Of a stretch of 21,170 nt of DNA, positions 6,873 through 12,169 are shown piece after piece. Position 1 is the first letter of the stretch; each line of letters starts with the position of its first letter. The notes below the pieces were generated by a model, which was given only the letters and a program-made list of their open reading frames with translations, had not been told where the DNA came from and did not search any database. Position numbers and translations under genes: made by a program. This DNA comes from a virus, in IMG/VR virus record IMGVR_UViG_3300044972_000461, positions 1 through 21,170 of that record. One strand, 5' to 3'.

Positions 6873-7114
6873 ACGAAGTACAATACAAAGCACACGAAGA
6901 ATGGGCCAAGCAGAGAGTAGAAATCGCCGAGCGTGAGACAGATCAGGCTTTGCATTTGGTTGCAATGGCGCATTTGAATTTAATGCAGCATCTCAATTAC
7001 GGGTTTGATCCAAAGACTGCACATAGCACCCTGATCAGCGTGGGTCAAATATATCCTAAACTAAAAGCAAAGATGGATGAATTAACTCGGGAATTAGAGA
7101 ATAAAAAAGATTGA
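6869..7114 (+). CDS. Hypothetical 81-aa helical protein
   Basis: The protein starts MNEVQYKAHEEWAKQRVEIA and is almost entirely helical and charged, ending in a coiled-coil-like MDELTRELENKKD. No known family is recognised. Only the first three codons match the MNERI family. Its stop codon TGA (7112-7114) is the TGA inside the TTGACA -35 box of promoter 2, so the downstream cassette supplies the end of the gene. Confidence 0.65.
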   Translation: MNEVQYKAHEEWAKQRVEIAERETDQALHLVAMAHLNLMQHLNYGFDPKTAHSTLISVGQIYPKLKAKMDELTRELENKKD

Positions 7115-7165
7115 CATTAAATGGTTTTGGCTATATAATAGAGTCTTAATCAGTTAATTAAAGGA
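7111..7165 (+). promoter_or_regulatory. Island promoter cassette 2 (promoter, leader and RBS)
   Basis: TTGACA 7111-7116, a 17-nt spacer and TATAAT 7134-7139 are followed by a leader containing CAGTTAATTAAAGGA, where AAAGGA (7160-7165) is the ribosome binding site. This is one of five nearly identical 55-bp units. TTAATTAA in the leader is a palindrome. Confidence 0.9.
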
Positions 7166-7171
7166 ACACAA

Positions 7172-7339
7172 ATGAACGAACCAAAACCTTTTTCTCTGGA
7201 ATTAGCTGACATGTGCGAGGCGTACCAAGATCCAATGCTCCTAGCTGCCGCCGGCGAACTGCGCCGTCTGTACCAGGAAGTCCAGCGGCTAGAGGCTGAA
7301 CTGGATGACATACACTACCAGAATTCAATGAATGCTTGA
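7172..7339 (+). CDS. Small helical protein (55 aa) of higher GC content
   Basis: The ATG at 7172 follows AAAGGA by 6 nt. The protein reads MNEPKPFSLELADMCEAYQD, then AAGELRRLYQEVQRLEAEL, ending in HYQNSMNA. The second half is a classic short coiled-coil of a type common in phage small proteins. Codon use is distinctive: the stretch around 7240-7310 uses GCC, GGC, CTG, CGC and CAG codons, while neighbours prefer A/T-ending codons. This suggests recent arrival from a GC-richer phage. Function is unknown. An antisense frame of similar length exists but lacks a promoter or RBS. Confidence 0.7.
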   Translation: MNEPKPFSLELADMCEAYQDPMLLAAAGELRRLYQEVQRLEAELDDIHYQNSMNA

Positions 7340-7348
7340 ATATATTGG

Positions 7349-7403
7349 TTGACATTAAATAGTTTTGGGTATATAATAGAGTCTTAATCAGTTAATTAAA
7401 GGA
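7349..7403 (+). promoter_or_regulatory. Island promoter cassette 3
   Basis: TTGACA 7349-7354, a 17-nt spacer, TATAAT 7372-7377 and the shared leader with AAAGGA at 7398-7403. It differs from cassette 2 at two spacer positions. Confidence 0.9.
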
Positions 7404-7410
7404 CTTCAAA

Positions 7411-7599
7411 ATGTTTGCACCGAAAGATCAAAAAGCACTGTTTCGCATAGGCGCTAAGGTTAAATGCTCTTGGTACGGTTCTGGCGTGTATAAAGTCACT
7501 AAGAAGTATCGTGATGCTACAGGTTTGCTGAGTTATACCATTGAAAACGACCTTGAAACTCATCAATTTGTACGTCAAAAAGACTTAGATAAGGTTTGA
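7411..7599 (+). CDS. Small SH3/KOW-like protein (62 aa)
   Basis: The protein starts MFAPKDQKALFRIGAKVKCS and is predicted to be mostly beta: IGAKVKCSWYGSGVYKVTKK is followed by SYTIENDLETHQFVRQKDL. Short beta-barrel proteins of this pattern often bind nucleic acid or proteins, but no signature proves it. The ATG is 7 nt after AAAGGA of cassette 3. Its stop TGA (7597-7599) lies inside the -35 box of promoter 4. Confidence 0.65.
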   Translation: MFAPKDQKALFRIGAKVKCSWYGSGVYKVTKKYRDATGLLSYTIENDLETHQFVRQKDLDKV

Positions 7600-7650
7600 C
7601 ATTAAATGGTTTTGGGTATATAATAGAGTCTTAATCAGTTAACTAAAGGA
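7596..7650 (+). promoter_or_regulatory. Island promoter cassette 4
   Basis: TTGACA 7596-7601, a 17-nt spacer, TATAAT 7619-7624 and the shared leader with AAAGGA ending at 7650. One leader base differs (AACTAAAGGA). Confidence 0.9.
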
Positions 7651-7656
7651 GTTTGT

Positions 7657-7932
7657 ATGACTGACATTTCTGCAATCAACGGTGCTATTCTTGCTGGTAA
7701 CTTTACTAATGACCAACTGACTAGCATTGGTGATGCAATTCGTTTTGCCCGTGCCCAACTTGGGCAACAAAATAAATACACCCTCAGAGTCGGCACTAAA
7801 GTGAAATTCACTAGTAGCCGTACTGGTATGGAAGTGAGTGGTGATGTGCAAAAAATCAATCGCAAATTCATTATCGTCAAATCTGGTATGACCAACTGGC
7901 GTGTCCCGGCATCAATGTTGTCAGCCGCTTAA
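7657..7932 (+). CDS. Conserved small phage protein with SH3-like C-terminus (91 aa)
   Basis: An N-terminal helical part (residues ~10-38, NDQLTSIGDAIRFARAQLG) is followed by a beta-rich part: LRVGTKVKFTSSRTG, GDVQKINRKFIIVKSG and NWRVPASML. I recall similar 80-100 aa proteins in many marine and freshwater phages, always hypothetical. The C-terminal part resembles the 62-aa neighbour in style, so both may be small beta-barrel binding proteins. The start is well supported by AAAGGAGTTTGT before the ATG. Confidence 0.75.
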   Translation: MTDISAINGAILAGNFTNDQLTSIGDAIRFARAQLGQQNKYTLRVGTKVKFTSSRTGMEVSGDVQKINRKFIIVKSGMTNWRVPASMLSAA

Positions 7933-7942
7933 GGAGTAAATC

Positions 7943-8158
7943 ATGGATAAAGTTTTTGTTATCATCGGTGCAGTTGTGCTAGGTCTTGTAGGCTTGATGG
8001 CTCTTAGTTTCTTGCTGAGTTGGCCCGTGATGGCATTGTGGAACGGTTGCTTGGTTGGCGCCGTAGATGGCGTCAAGGAAATAGGTTGGCTACAAGCATG
8101 GGGTATTTCAGTATTGTGTGGCATCTTGGTTAAATCTAATGTGAGTACATCAAAATGA
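7943..8158 (+). CDS. Small inner-membrane protein (71 aa, two TM segments)
   Basis: Two hydrophobic stretches span about residues 5-35 (VFVIIGAVVLGLVGLMALSF, then LLSWPVMALW) and 49-63 (WLQAWGISVLCGILV). The pattern LLSWPVM...W...QAWG...LCGIL is common in phage small membrane proteins as I recall. AAGGAGTAAATC precedes the ATG, giving a strong RBS overlapping the previous gene's end. There is no promoter of its own, so it is read from cassette 4. Membrane placement is supported by sequence, but its role is unknown. Confidence 0.75.
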   Translation: MDKVFVIIGAVVLGLVGLMALSFLLSWPVMALWNGCLVGAVDGVKEIGWLQAWGISVLCGILVKSNVSTSK

Positions 8159-8325
8159 GCAAAATATCTGAGTTGGATCTAACTATCCGTGACATGTTGG
8201 AAGAGGGTTACGGCCCGGTAACAATCTCTGTGCGATTGGGAATCCCTGTATACTTTGTTTATGATATTTTGTCATACGATGAGGACAACCAAGAATTGAG
8301 TCCGTTCAATACAGTAAATTCCTAG
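8155..8325 (+). CDS. Small helix-turn-helix-like protein (56 aa)
   Basis: Residues ~9-40 (TIRDMLEEGYGPVTISVRLG, then IPVYFVYDIL) fit a helix-turn-helix of the type 'length-of-helix, G, turn, recognition helix' seen in small phage HTH proteins and resolvase-type C-termini. It could be a DNA-binding regulator. The ATG overlaps the stop of the membrane protein gene (ATGA). No strong RBS is visible, so translation is probably coupled. The stop is just before promoter 5. Confidence 0.65.
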   Translation: MSKISELDLTIRDMLEEGYGPVTISVRLGIPVYFVYDILSYDEDNQELSPFNTVNS

Positions 8326-8326
8326 G

Positions 8327-8381
8327 TTGACAACAAATGGTTTTGGGTATATAATATACTCTTAAACAGTTAATTAAAGGA
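8327..8381 (+). promoter_or_regulatory. Island promoter cassette 5
   Basis: TTGACA 8327-8332, a 17-nt spacer, TATAAT 8350-8355 and the shared leader with AAAGGA ending at 8381. The bases after -10 are ATACTCTTAAACAG instead of AGAGTCTTAATCAG. The spacer start (ACAAATGG) is shared only with cassette 6. Confidence 0.9.
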
Positions 8382-8388
8382 AAAGAAA

Positions 8389-8553
8389 ATGTTAGTACGT
8401 GATTTGATGGCTTTGTTAGCAGATATGCCCCTAGATGCTGTGGTTGATATGACCATGAACGAAGAATATTATGGCGCAGTTGGCCGTGTTGATTGTCACT
8501 TTGATTCCGACCGCGGAGTTCATGTAGTGGTAATAGACGACCATTTAGCGTAA
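8389..8553 (+). CDS. Hypothetical acidic 54-aa protein
   Basis: The protein begins MLVRDLMALLADMPLDAVVD, followed by MTMNEEYYGAVGRVDCHFDS and VHVVVIDDHLA. The N-terminal LLADMPLDAVV pattern recurs in many short phage proteins, where it is followed by a beta strand that reports a value-like motif. Their function is unknown. It is the only gene under cassette 5. The start is fixed by AAAGGAAAAGAAAATG. Confidence 0.7.
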   Translation: MLVRDLMALLADMPLDAVVDMTMNEEYYGAVGRVDCHFDSDRGVHVVVIDDHLA

Positions 8554-8568
8554 AAATATGCCCAAAAC

Positions 8569-8623
8569 TTGACAACAAATGGTTTTGGGTATATAATATA
8601 GTCTTAATCAGTTAATTACAGGA
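8569..8623 (+). promoter_or_regulatory. Island promoter cassette 6
   Basis: TTGACA 8569-8574, a 17-nt spacer, TATAAT 8592-8597 and the leader ending in ACAGGA (8618-8623). The spacer is identical to that of cassette 5. Confidence 0.9.
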
Positions 8624-8631
8624 GTTCTCAA

Positions 8632-9045
8632 ATGGCATATTTTAATCAAGAACGCAAAGCAAAAATTGCCCCTAAAATCAAGGCTATTCTTGCTAAGTAT
8701 AAGGTTAAGGGTTCGCTTGCTGTTCGCAATCATATGACCCTGTGCTTGAATCTTAAATCTGGTTCTATTGACTTTATTGCAAATTCTAATAAAGTTTGCG
8801 GGAATAGTCACTACCAAGTGGCTAGAGGTTTTAAACCTAGTACTAGTGGTTACGATCAAGTTAATCCTTATCACTTCAAAGATCATTACGACGGTAAGGC
8901 CCTTGCTTTTATGCAGGAAGTGTTTGCTGCCATGAATGAAGGTAATCACGACCATAGCGACATTCAATCCGACTACTTCAACGTGGGGTGGTATGTTGAT
9001 GTGAACATTGGTAAGTGGGACAAGCAGTATATTTTGGAAGCATAA
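8632..9045 (+). CDS. Conserved phage protein (137 aa)
   Basis: The protein starts MAYFNQERKAKIAPKIKAIL and continues with KGSLAVRNHMTLCLNLKSGS and IDFI, then a Tyr/His-rich middle, and ends with DYFNVGWYVDVNIGKWDKQY. I recall homologues in large phages and in mobile elements, some of them as parts of bigger polyvalent proteins, but no biochemical role. It is the first gene of a run of genes through 10268 with no further cassette, so cassette 6 probably drives all of them. Confidence 0.75.
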   Translation: MAYFNQERKAKIAPKIKAILAKYKVKGSLAVRNHMTLCLNLKSGSIDFIANSNKVCGNSHYQVARGFKPSTSGYDQVNPYHFKDHYDGKALAFMQEVFAAMNEGNHDHSDIQSDYFNVGWYVDVNIGKWDKQYILEA

Positions 9046-9047
9046 TT

Positions 9048-9263
9048 ATGAACGAACGAATCTTAGAACTCGCTAAACAGGCTGGCCTAAAGTTTCCATC
9101 GGAAACTGCAATGAGCCCTGTGGAACTGGAATTTGCCAAGTTGATTGTGCAGGAGTGCATTCAAACAATCCAAAACGAGTCCATGAATTCTAATGATGAA
9201 TGGGAATACGGACTGCGTATAGCACAGGGCGCGATTCAAACACATTTCGGAGTTGAAGAATGA
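9048..9263 (+). CDS. MNERI...HFGVEE family small protein, paralogue C
   Basis: I choose the ATG at 9048 (71 aa), 2 nt after the previous stop, because it gives the conserved N-terminus MNERILELAKQAG. The central block is EFAKLIVQECIQTI, followed by a variable stretch with NSNDEWEYG and the C-terminal QTHFGVEE. It is closest in layout to paralogue A. It ends in a GGAGTTGAAGAATGA junction. Confidence 0.75.
   Translation: MNERILELAKQAGLKFPSETAMSPVELEFAKLIVQECIQTIQNESMNSNDEWEYGLRIAQGAIQTHFGVEE
9249..9263 (+). repeat. GGAGTTGAAGAATGA junction, copy 4
   Basis: This is identical to the other full copies. It joins paralogue C to the unrelated 120-aa gene, which begins ATGACAAATAAA instead of ATGAACGAA. 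Confidence 0.85.
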
Positions 9264-9622
9264 CAAATAAAATGACTACAACAGAAATGCTGGACCGCAC
9301 AATGGCATGGTGCCAACAAAATATGTTTTGGCCCAGGGGAACTGCCATACAGCGTATGCAGGATTTCTACATTGAAAAGACTCGCACCAGTGTAAACGAG
9401 GATTGGCCAGGCACTGATGGCATGGAAGCGGCCCCTTTGGGTCATTTACGGTATCGTATTTACTACAGTAAAGATTTACTTACTAGTAGAGTGTTTATAT
9501 TCCGCCCTCACTGCACTTGGGACGAACAGAAAATCATGTTGGACATGGGATTTGTACATGCTAAGGACGGCGATTCGGACAACATTCCCGATCAACCCGT
9601 AGAAGAAGGAGTTGAAGAATGA
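9260..9622 (+). CDS. Hypothetical 120-aa protein ending in GVEE
   Basis: The protein starts MTNKMTTTEMLDRTMAWCQQ. It contains an alpha/beta region with GHLRYRIYYSKDLLTSRVFI and ends PVEEGVEE. I do not recognise the family. The GVEE tail again coincides with the junction repeat and is preceded by EE, which looks like a frame-preserving scar. It overlaps its neighbours by 4 nt on both sides. Confidence 0.65.
   Translation: MTNKMTTTEMLDRTMAWCQQNMFWPRGTAIQRMQDFYIEKTRTSVNEDWPGTDGMEAAPLGHLRYRIYYSKDLLTSRVFIFRPHCTWDEQKIMLDMGFVHAKDGDSDNIPDQPVEEGVEE
9608..9622 (+). repeat. GGAGTTGAAGAATGA junction, copy 5
   Basis: This is followed by ACGAACGAATT, so bases 9608-9633 match 6455-6480 exactly over 26 bases although the surrounding genes differ. 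Confidence 0.85.
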
Positions 9623-9807
9623 ACGAACGAATTAAAAAATTTGCCAGAGAATGCGGATTGCCTACAAGTCAGGATAGGATGCTAACTTACGAAGTTGAAA
9701 AGTTCGCCGAGTTGATTGTCAAGAAATGTGCTGATATTGCCACAAACAGATATCAGCGGCTCATGGATGGCGGAAAAGCAATCAAAGAACATTTCGGAGT
9801 TGAATGA
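9619..9807 (+). CDS. MNERI...HFGVE family small protein, paralogue D
   Basis: This 62-aa protein reads MNERIKKFARECGLPTSQDR, then EVEKFAELIVKKCADIATNR, and ends KAIKEHFGVE. It has all three family blocks and lacks the last Glu, because the junction repeat has lost one GAA codon. The ATG overlaps the previous stop and GGAG lies 8 nt upstream. Confidence 0.75.
   Translation: MNERIKKFARECGLPTSQDRMLTYEVEKFAELIVKKCADIATNRYQRLMDGGKAIKEHFGVE
9796..9807 (+). repeat. Shortened junction repeat GGAGTTGAATGA
   Basis: This variant lacks one GAA codon relative to the five full copies. It keeps GGAG and an overlapping ATG at 9804, with a second ATG at 9807 that restores the longer spacing to the RBS. Confidence 0.7.
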
Positions 9808-10031
9808 TGAACCCCAACGAACTATCTTGGACCATAGACGATCCCGACGATATGCTTATAGTCATAAAGTATCAAGATAATAAAGTAATGACCATTAGTA
9901 TGCACGAAGCCATTGAAAGTTGTAGTAGGAGGAAGGTTCTGGGTCATGTCAGAGCATGTGATAATACTCCTTGGCTCAAACGATGGAACAATGAAAAGCA
10001 TACTGAATTGGTAGATATATTAAAGAGGTAA
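9804..10031 (+). CDS. Hypothetical 75-aa protein
   Basis: The start is ATGATG at 9804/9807. The second ATG has the better distance to GGAG. The protein reads (M)MNPNELSWTIDDPDDMLIVI and later HEAIESCSRRKVLGHVRACD, ending HTELVDILKR. It is acidic at the N-terminus and basic later, and no family is recognised. It is co-transcribed with its neighbours. Confidence 0.6.
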   Translation: MMNPNELSWTIDDPDDMLIVIKYQDNKVMTISMHEAIESCSRRKVLGHVRACDNTPWLKRWNNEKHTELVDILKR

Positions 10032-10034
10032 AGA

Positions 10035-10268
10035 ATGAACCCAGATAAACTTAATTTTTTTAAATTCTTGACTTCATTGGACAAAAATCAATTGGGAAAA
10101 TATTTTCTCATGCTTGGTCCGGAAGAATCGGAATATGTTCACAATATGGTGCGTGATATTGGGACACAAGTGAATATGGCAATAGCCGAATTTCATGACG
10201 AGGTTGAGGACCTTGCAGAAGCAAAAAGTGTCCTTAATAGTTTTACTCTTTTGGGTAAAACAAAATGA
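10035..10268 (+). CDS. Hypothetical 77-aa helical protein
   Basis: The protein reads MNPDKLNFFKFLTSLDKNQL, then a helical middle and FHDEVEDLAEAKSVLNSFTL. The composition fits a small all-alpha protein. AGAGG lies 6 nt before the ATG, and the previous stop is 3 nt upstream. It shares MNP at its start with the previous gene. No known family is seen. It is the last gene before promoter 7. Confidence 0.6.
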   Translation: MNPDKLNFFKFLTSLDKNQLGKYFLMLGPEESEYVHNMVRDIGTQVNMAIAEFHDEVEDLAEAKSVLNSFTLLGKTK

Positions 10269-10287
10269 TTTTGATAACAAAAAATGG

Positions 10288-10316
10288 TTGACAATAAAGC
10301 CATTCTGTGTTATCAT
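10288..10316 (+). promoter_or_regulatory. Promoter 7 (diverged) with long leader
   Basis: TTGACA (10288-10293), a 17-nt spacer and TATCAT (10311-10316) form this promoter. The spacer does not match the cassette family, and the leader to the ATG at 10378 is longer (about 55 nt from the predicted start). A predicted transcript start near 10323 coincides with the foot of a hairpin. Confidence 0.65.
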
Positions 10317-10323
10317 TATAACA

Positions 10324-10349
10324 GTGCTGAGTAATATCAGTACATTTTT
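10324..10349 (+). promoter_or_regulatory. Hairpin plus T-run in leader of the 131-aa protein gene
   Basis: GTGCTGA (10324-10330) pairs with TCAGTAC (10337-10343) around a 6-nt loop, with one G-T pair. It is followed by ATTTTT. It may be a 5' stabilising hairpin or a weak attenuator. The stem has few GC pairs, so a strong terminator is unlikely. Confidence 0.4.
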
Positions 10350-10377
10350 AAACTTAGCTTATCTTAAAGGAAACAAA

Positions 10378-10773
10378 ATGGCTAAACAAACTTTTAAAGT
10401 CGCTGGTATTACTACTCATAACGGTAATACTAAGGTTCGTTTTACTGATGACATGGTTCGCCGTATCAAGCAGTTTACTAAGGGCGGAGCAAGTCGTATT
10501 GACTTGGTTGAGTTGCCCAGTGAGATGACTAAGATTGAGGCTCTCAATCATATGGCTACCCTAGAGATGTTTGCATCTCCTGGTGATCAGGCAACTATTG
10601 CCGATACGCTTGATGACAAAACAAAGGAAGCAAACAAAGGTACAGTAAAAGTCAAAGTCGCAAAGACTAAGGCAAAGCCTAGCATGGATGCAATCAAGTC
10701 TCGTGCTAAGAAGGTTACTAAAGAAGTTTCGGTAGATCAAATTCTTGCCGAAGCAGGTGTTACTGTTCAGTAA
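10378..10773 (+). CDS. Conserved phage protein with basic C-terminal tail (131 aa)
   Basis: The start at 10378 follows AAAGGAAACAAA. The N-terminal domain reads KQTFKVAGITTHNGNTKVRF, then DDMVRRIKQFTKGGASRIDL and ELPSEMTKIEALNHM. The C-terminal third is Lys/Ala-rich with repeated KxKxAK patterns, then a helix SVDQILAEAGVTVQ. I recall conserved homologues in many large aquatic phages without assigned function. The basic tail suggests nucleic-acid contact, which is inference. It has its own promoter and structured leader, which suggests separate expression from the other island genes. Confidence 0.75.
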   Translation: MAKQTFKVAGITTHNGNTKVRFTDDMVRRIKQFTKGGASRIDLVELPSEMTKIEALNHMATLEMFASPGDQATIADTLDDKTKEANKGTVKVKVAKTKAKPSMDAIKSRAKKVTKEVSVDQILAEAGVTVQ

Positions 10774-10778
10774 CAAAG

Positions 10779-10794
10779 AGGGACTACGGTCCCT
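10779..10794 (+). promoter_or_regulatory. Perfect hairpin with TACG tetraloop between genes
   Basis: AGGGAC (10779-10784) and GTCCCT (10789-10794) form a 6-bp stem closing C(TACG)G, a member of the very stable UNCG tetraloop class in RNA. AAAACT follows, not a T-run, so it is not a standard terminator. It may protect or separate the two messages. Confidence 0.55.
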
Positions 10795-10815
10795 AAAACT
10801 CACTAAAGGAAAAAC

Positions 10816-11004
10816 ATGAAACTCTCTGATAAACTCAAAAAATGTAGTGATAGCCTAACTGTCAATATGTATGATAATGGCTATATGGTTGAAGTGTCGG
10901 GTCGTGATTCACAAGACGAATGGAAATCTGCAAAGATTATGTGCCAAACATTGGATCAAGTCAATGCGGTAATTGTAGAAGCTGCATCAATGCCGCGTGA
11001 TTAA
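10816..11004 (+). CDS. Conserved small phage protein (62 aa)
   Basis: The protein reads MKLSDKLKKCSDSLTVNMYD, then GYMVEVSGRDSQDEWKSAKI and ends in a helix. The pattern LTVNMYDNGYMVEVSGRD...DWK is one I recall from many T4-like and other marine phages as a hypothetical protein. It is a mixed alpha/beta fold with no catalytic motif. AAAGGAAAAAC precedes the ATG. It is likely co-transcribed from promoter 7 through the TACG hairpin. Confidence 0.75.
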   Translation: MKLSDKLKKCSDSLTVNMYDNGYMVEVSGRDSQDEWKSAKIMCQTLDQVNAVIVEAASMPRD

Positions 11005-11014
11005 AGATTAATAT

Positions 11015-11227
11015 ATGTCAATACTAAGTGCATTTGCTCGTAAGTTCAATCCTCGTAGAAACTTTGATCCAACTAATATCAATGATCTGAAAGAGTTGAA
11101 ATACTTTAAGGAACATCATACTTGGAAAGTAGGTTGTCCCTTTTATCTAGAAGACCCGTTCTTAGAGATTCCTGCAATGTGTATGTCAAAGTACACTGAC
11201 TATATGCTTACAAAATTGAAAACATAA
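11015..11227 (+). CDS. Hypothetical 70-aa protein, last gene of the plus-strand island
   Basis: The protein begins MSILSAFARKFNPRRNFDPT and continues with ELKYFKEHHTWKVGCPFYLE. I do not recognise it, although the ELKYFKEHHTWKxGCPF pattern seems familiar from phage small proteins that end near their host's terminator. The RBS before the ATG is weak (AAAGATTAATAT). The terminator region starts at its stop codon. Confidence 0.65.
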   Translation: MSILSAFARKFNPRRNFDPTNINDLKELKYFKEHHTWKVGCPFYLEDPFLEIPAMCMSKYTDYMLTKLKT

Positions 11228-11270
11228 AAAGCCCCAAAAGGAACTTTTTTAGCCCCGAAAGGGGCTTTTT
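11226..11270. terminator. Terminator between convergent operons, probably bidirectional
   Basis: AGCCCC (11251-11256), loop GAAA and GGGGCT (11261-11266) are followed by a T-run, a strong rho-independent terminator for the plus strand. An upstream arm AAAAAGCCCC (11226-11235) can also pair with GGGGCTTTTT (11261-11270). Read on the minus strand, that longer pairing ends in TTTTT and would stop the opposing operon. Confidence 0.85.
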
Positions 11271-11272
11271 TA

Positions 11273-12169
11273 TTAACTTAAAATTTCAATCCAGTTGTCA
11301 ATCACATATTTCCAATCATAAGATTGTGCGTGATGCTGTATCTCTAAACATCTTTGACGATATTTTTCTGAGTTTGATTTATAATAACTCAATAGTTCTA
11401 CTGTCTTTTCTATAAACTCGTGTTCTACGATTGGAACAAAATCTGCACCCTTCTCTCCTACTCTACTGTAATGTCCAACTGGTGTACTGATAACTAATTT
11501 TCCAGCAGCACCGGCTTCTAATAGAGGTAGTCCCGCACCCTCTTCGGTGCTAGCAATCAATACTGCATCTACTTTTTTATAAAATCCCGGCATAGTAATA
11601 AACGAATGATGATATGCGGCTGCTGCCTTGATATTTAATCCTGATCTTTGAGTAGCAATCTCTAATAGCCACGGTCGTTTAATATGTTGATGTACCCCTA
11701 CTTGCCCCAAATTCATACATCCAACTGTACATAGTGAATCATTTGGCTTACTGTAAAAACTATTAGTATTGATACCCAATGGGGTAACAACTGCAGGTCT
11801 AGTAACACCTAATTCTAAACTTATATTACTTAACCATTCACTAACTGCACCATACTTATGAAACTTATCAAAGTCATCTAACCCGTGCATCTGAATTAAT
11901 TCTTCAATATCTAATTTAGAATGGCCAATAACTACACATTGTTTTGGATCAACAATCTTGTAACTGTATCCTAGCAATCTCCATCCATGCGGAGTGGTAA
12001 CAAACAAGTCGGTAGTGTCTATTAACTCTTGCATCTCCTCTACGGTATAACTTTGATTCCAGGGAAGTAACTGACAATCAAATCCATATCCCCACAAATA
12101 CTTACACAATTCATAGTGAATTGTACCAAATGCCCAAGTAGGTTCCATGTAAAATACTATTTTTTTCAT
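11273..12169 (-). CDS. GT4-family glycosyltransferase (298 aa)
   Basis: The N-terminus MKKIVFYMEPTWAFGTIHYE matches an acceptor-domain Rossmann strand. The donor domain contains ASTEEGAGLPLLEAGAAGKL with the E-x7-E arrangement, then VISTPVGHYSRVGEKGADFV, typical of GT4 enzymes. At 298 aa it is shorter than most GT4 proteins (350-400), with a compact N-terminal domain. The start overlaps the end of the preceding GT-like gene by 4 nt. It is the last gene of the minus-strand operon and stops directly at the terminator. Donor and acceptor are unknown. Confidence 0.8.
   Translation of the reverse strand: MKKIVFYMEPTWAFGTIHYELCKYLWGYGFDCQLLPWNQSYTVEEMQELIDTTDLFVTTPHGWRLLGYSYKIVDPKQCVVIGHSKLDIEELIQMHGLDDFDKFHKYGAVSEWLSNISLELGVTRPAVVTPLGINTNSFYSKPNDSLCTVGCMNLGQVGVHQHIKRPWLLEIATQRSGLNIKAAAAYHHSFITMPGFYKKVDAVLIASTEEGAGLPLLEAGAAGKLVISTPVGHYSRVGEKGADFVPIVEHEFIEKTVELLSYYKSNSEKYRQRCLEIQHHAQSYDWKYVIDNWIEILS

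Noticed and set aside
7111-8623. Regularly spaced near-identical repeats that could suggest a CRISPR-like or iteron array
   Set aside because: Each repeat is a complete promoter plus leader plus RBS in front of an ORF, and the spacing (about 240-970 nt) is set by the genes, not by spacers or origin iterons.
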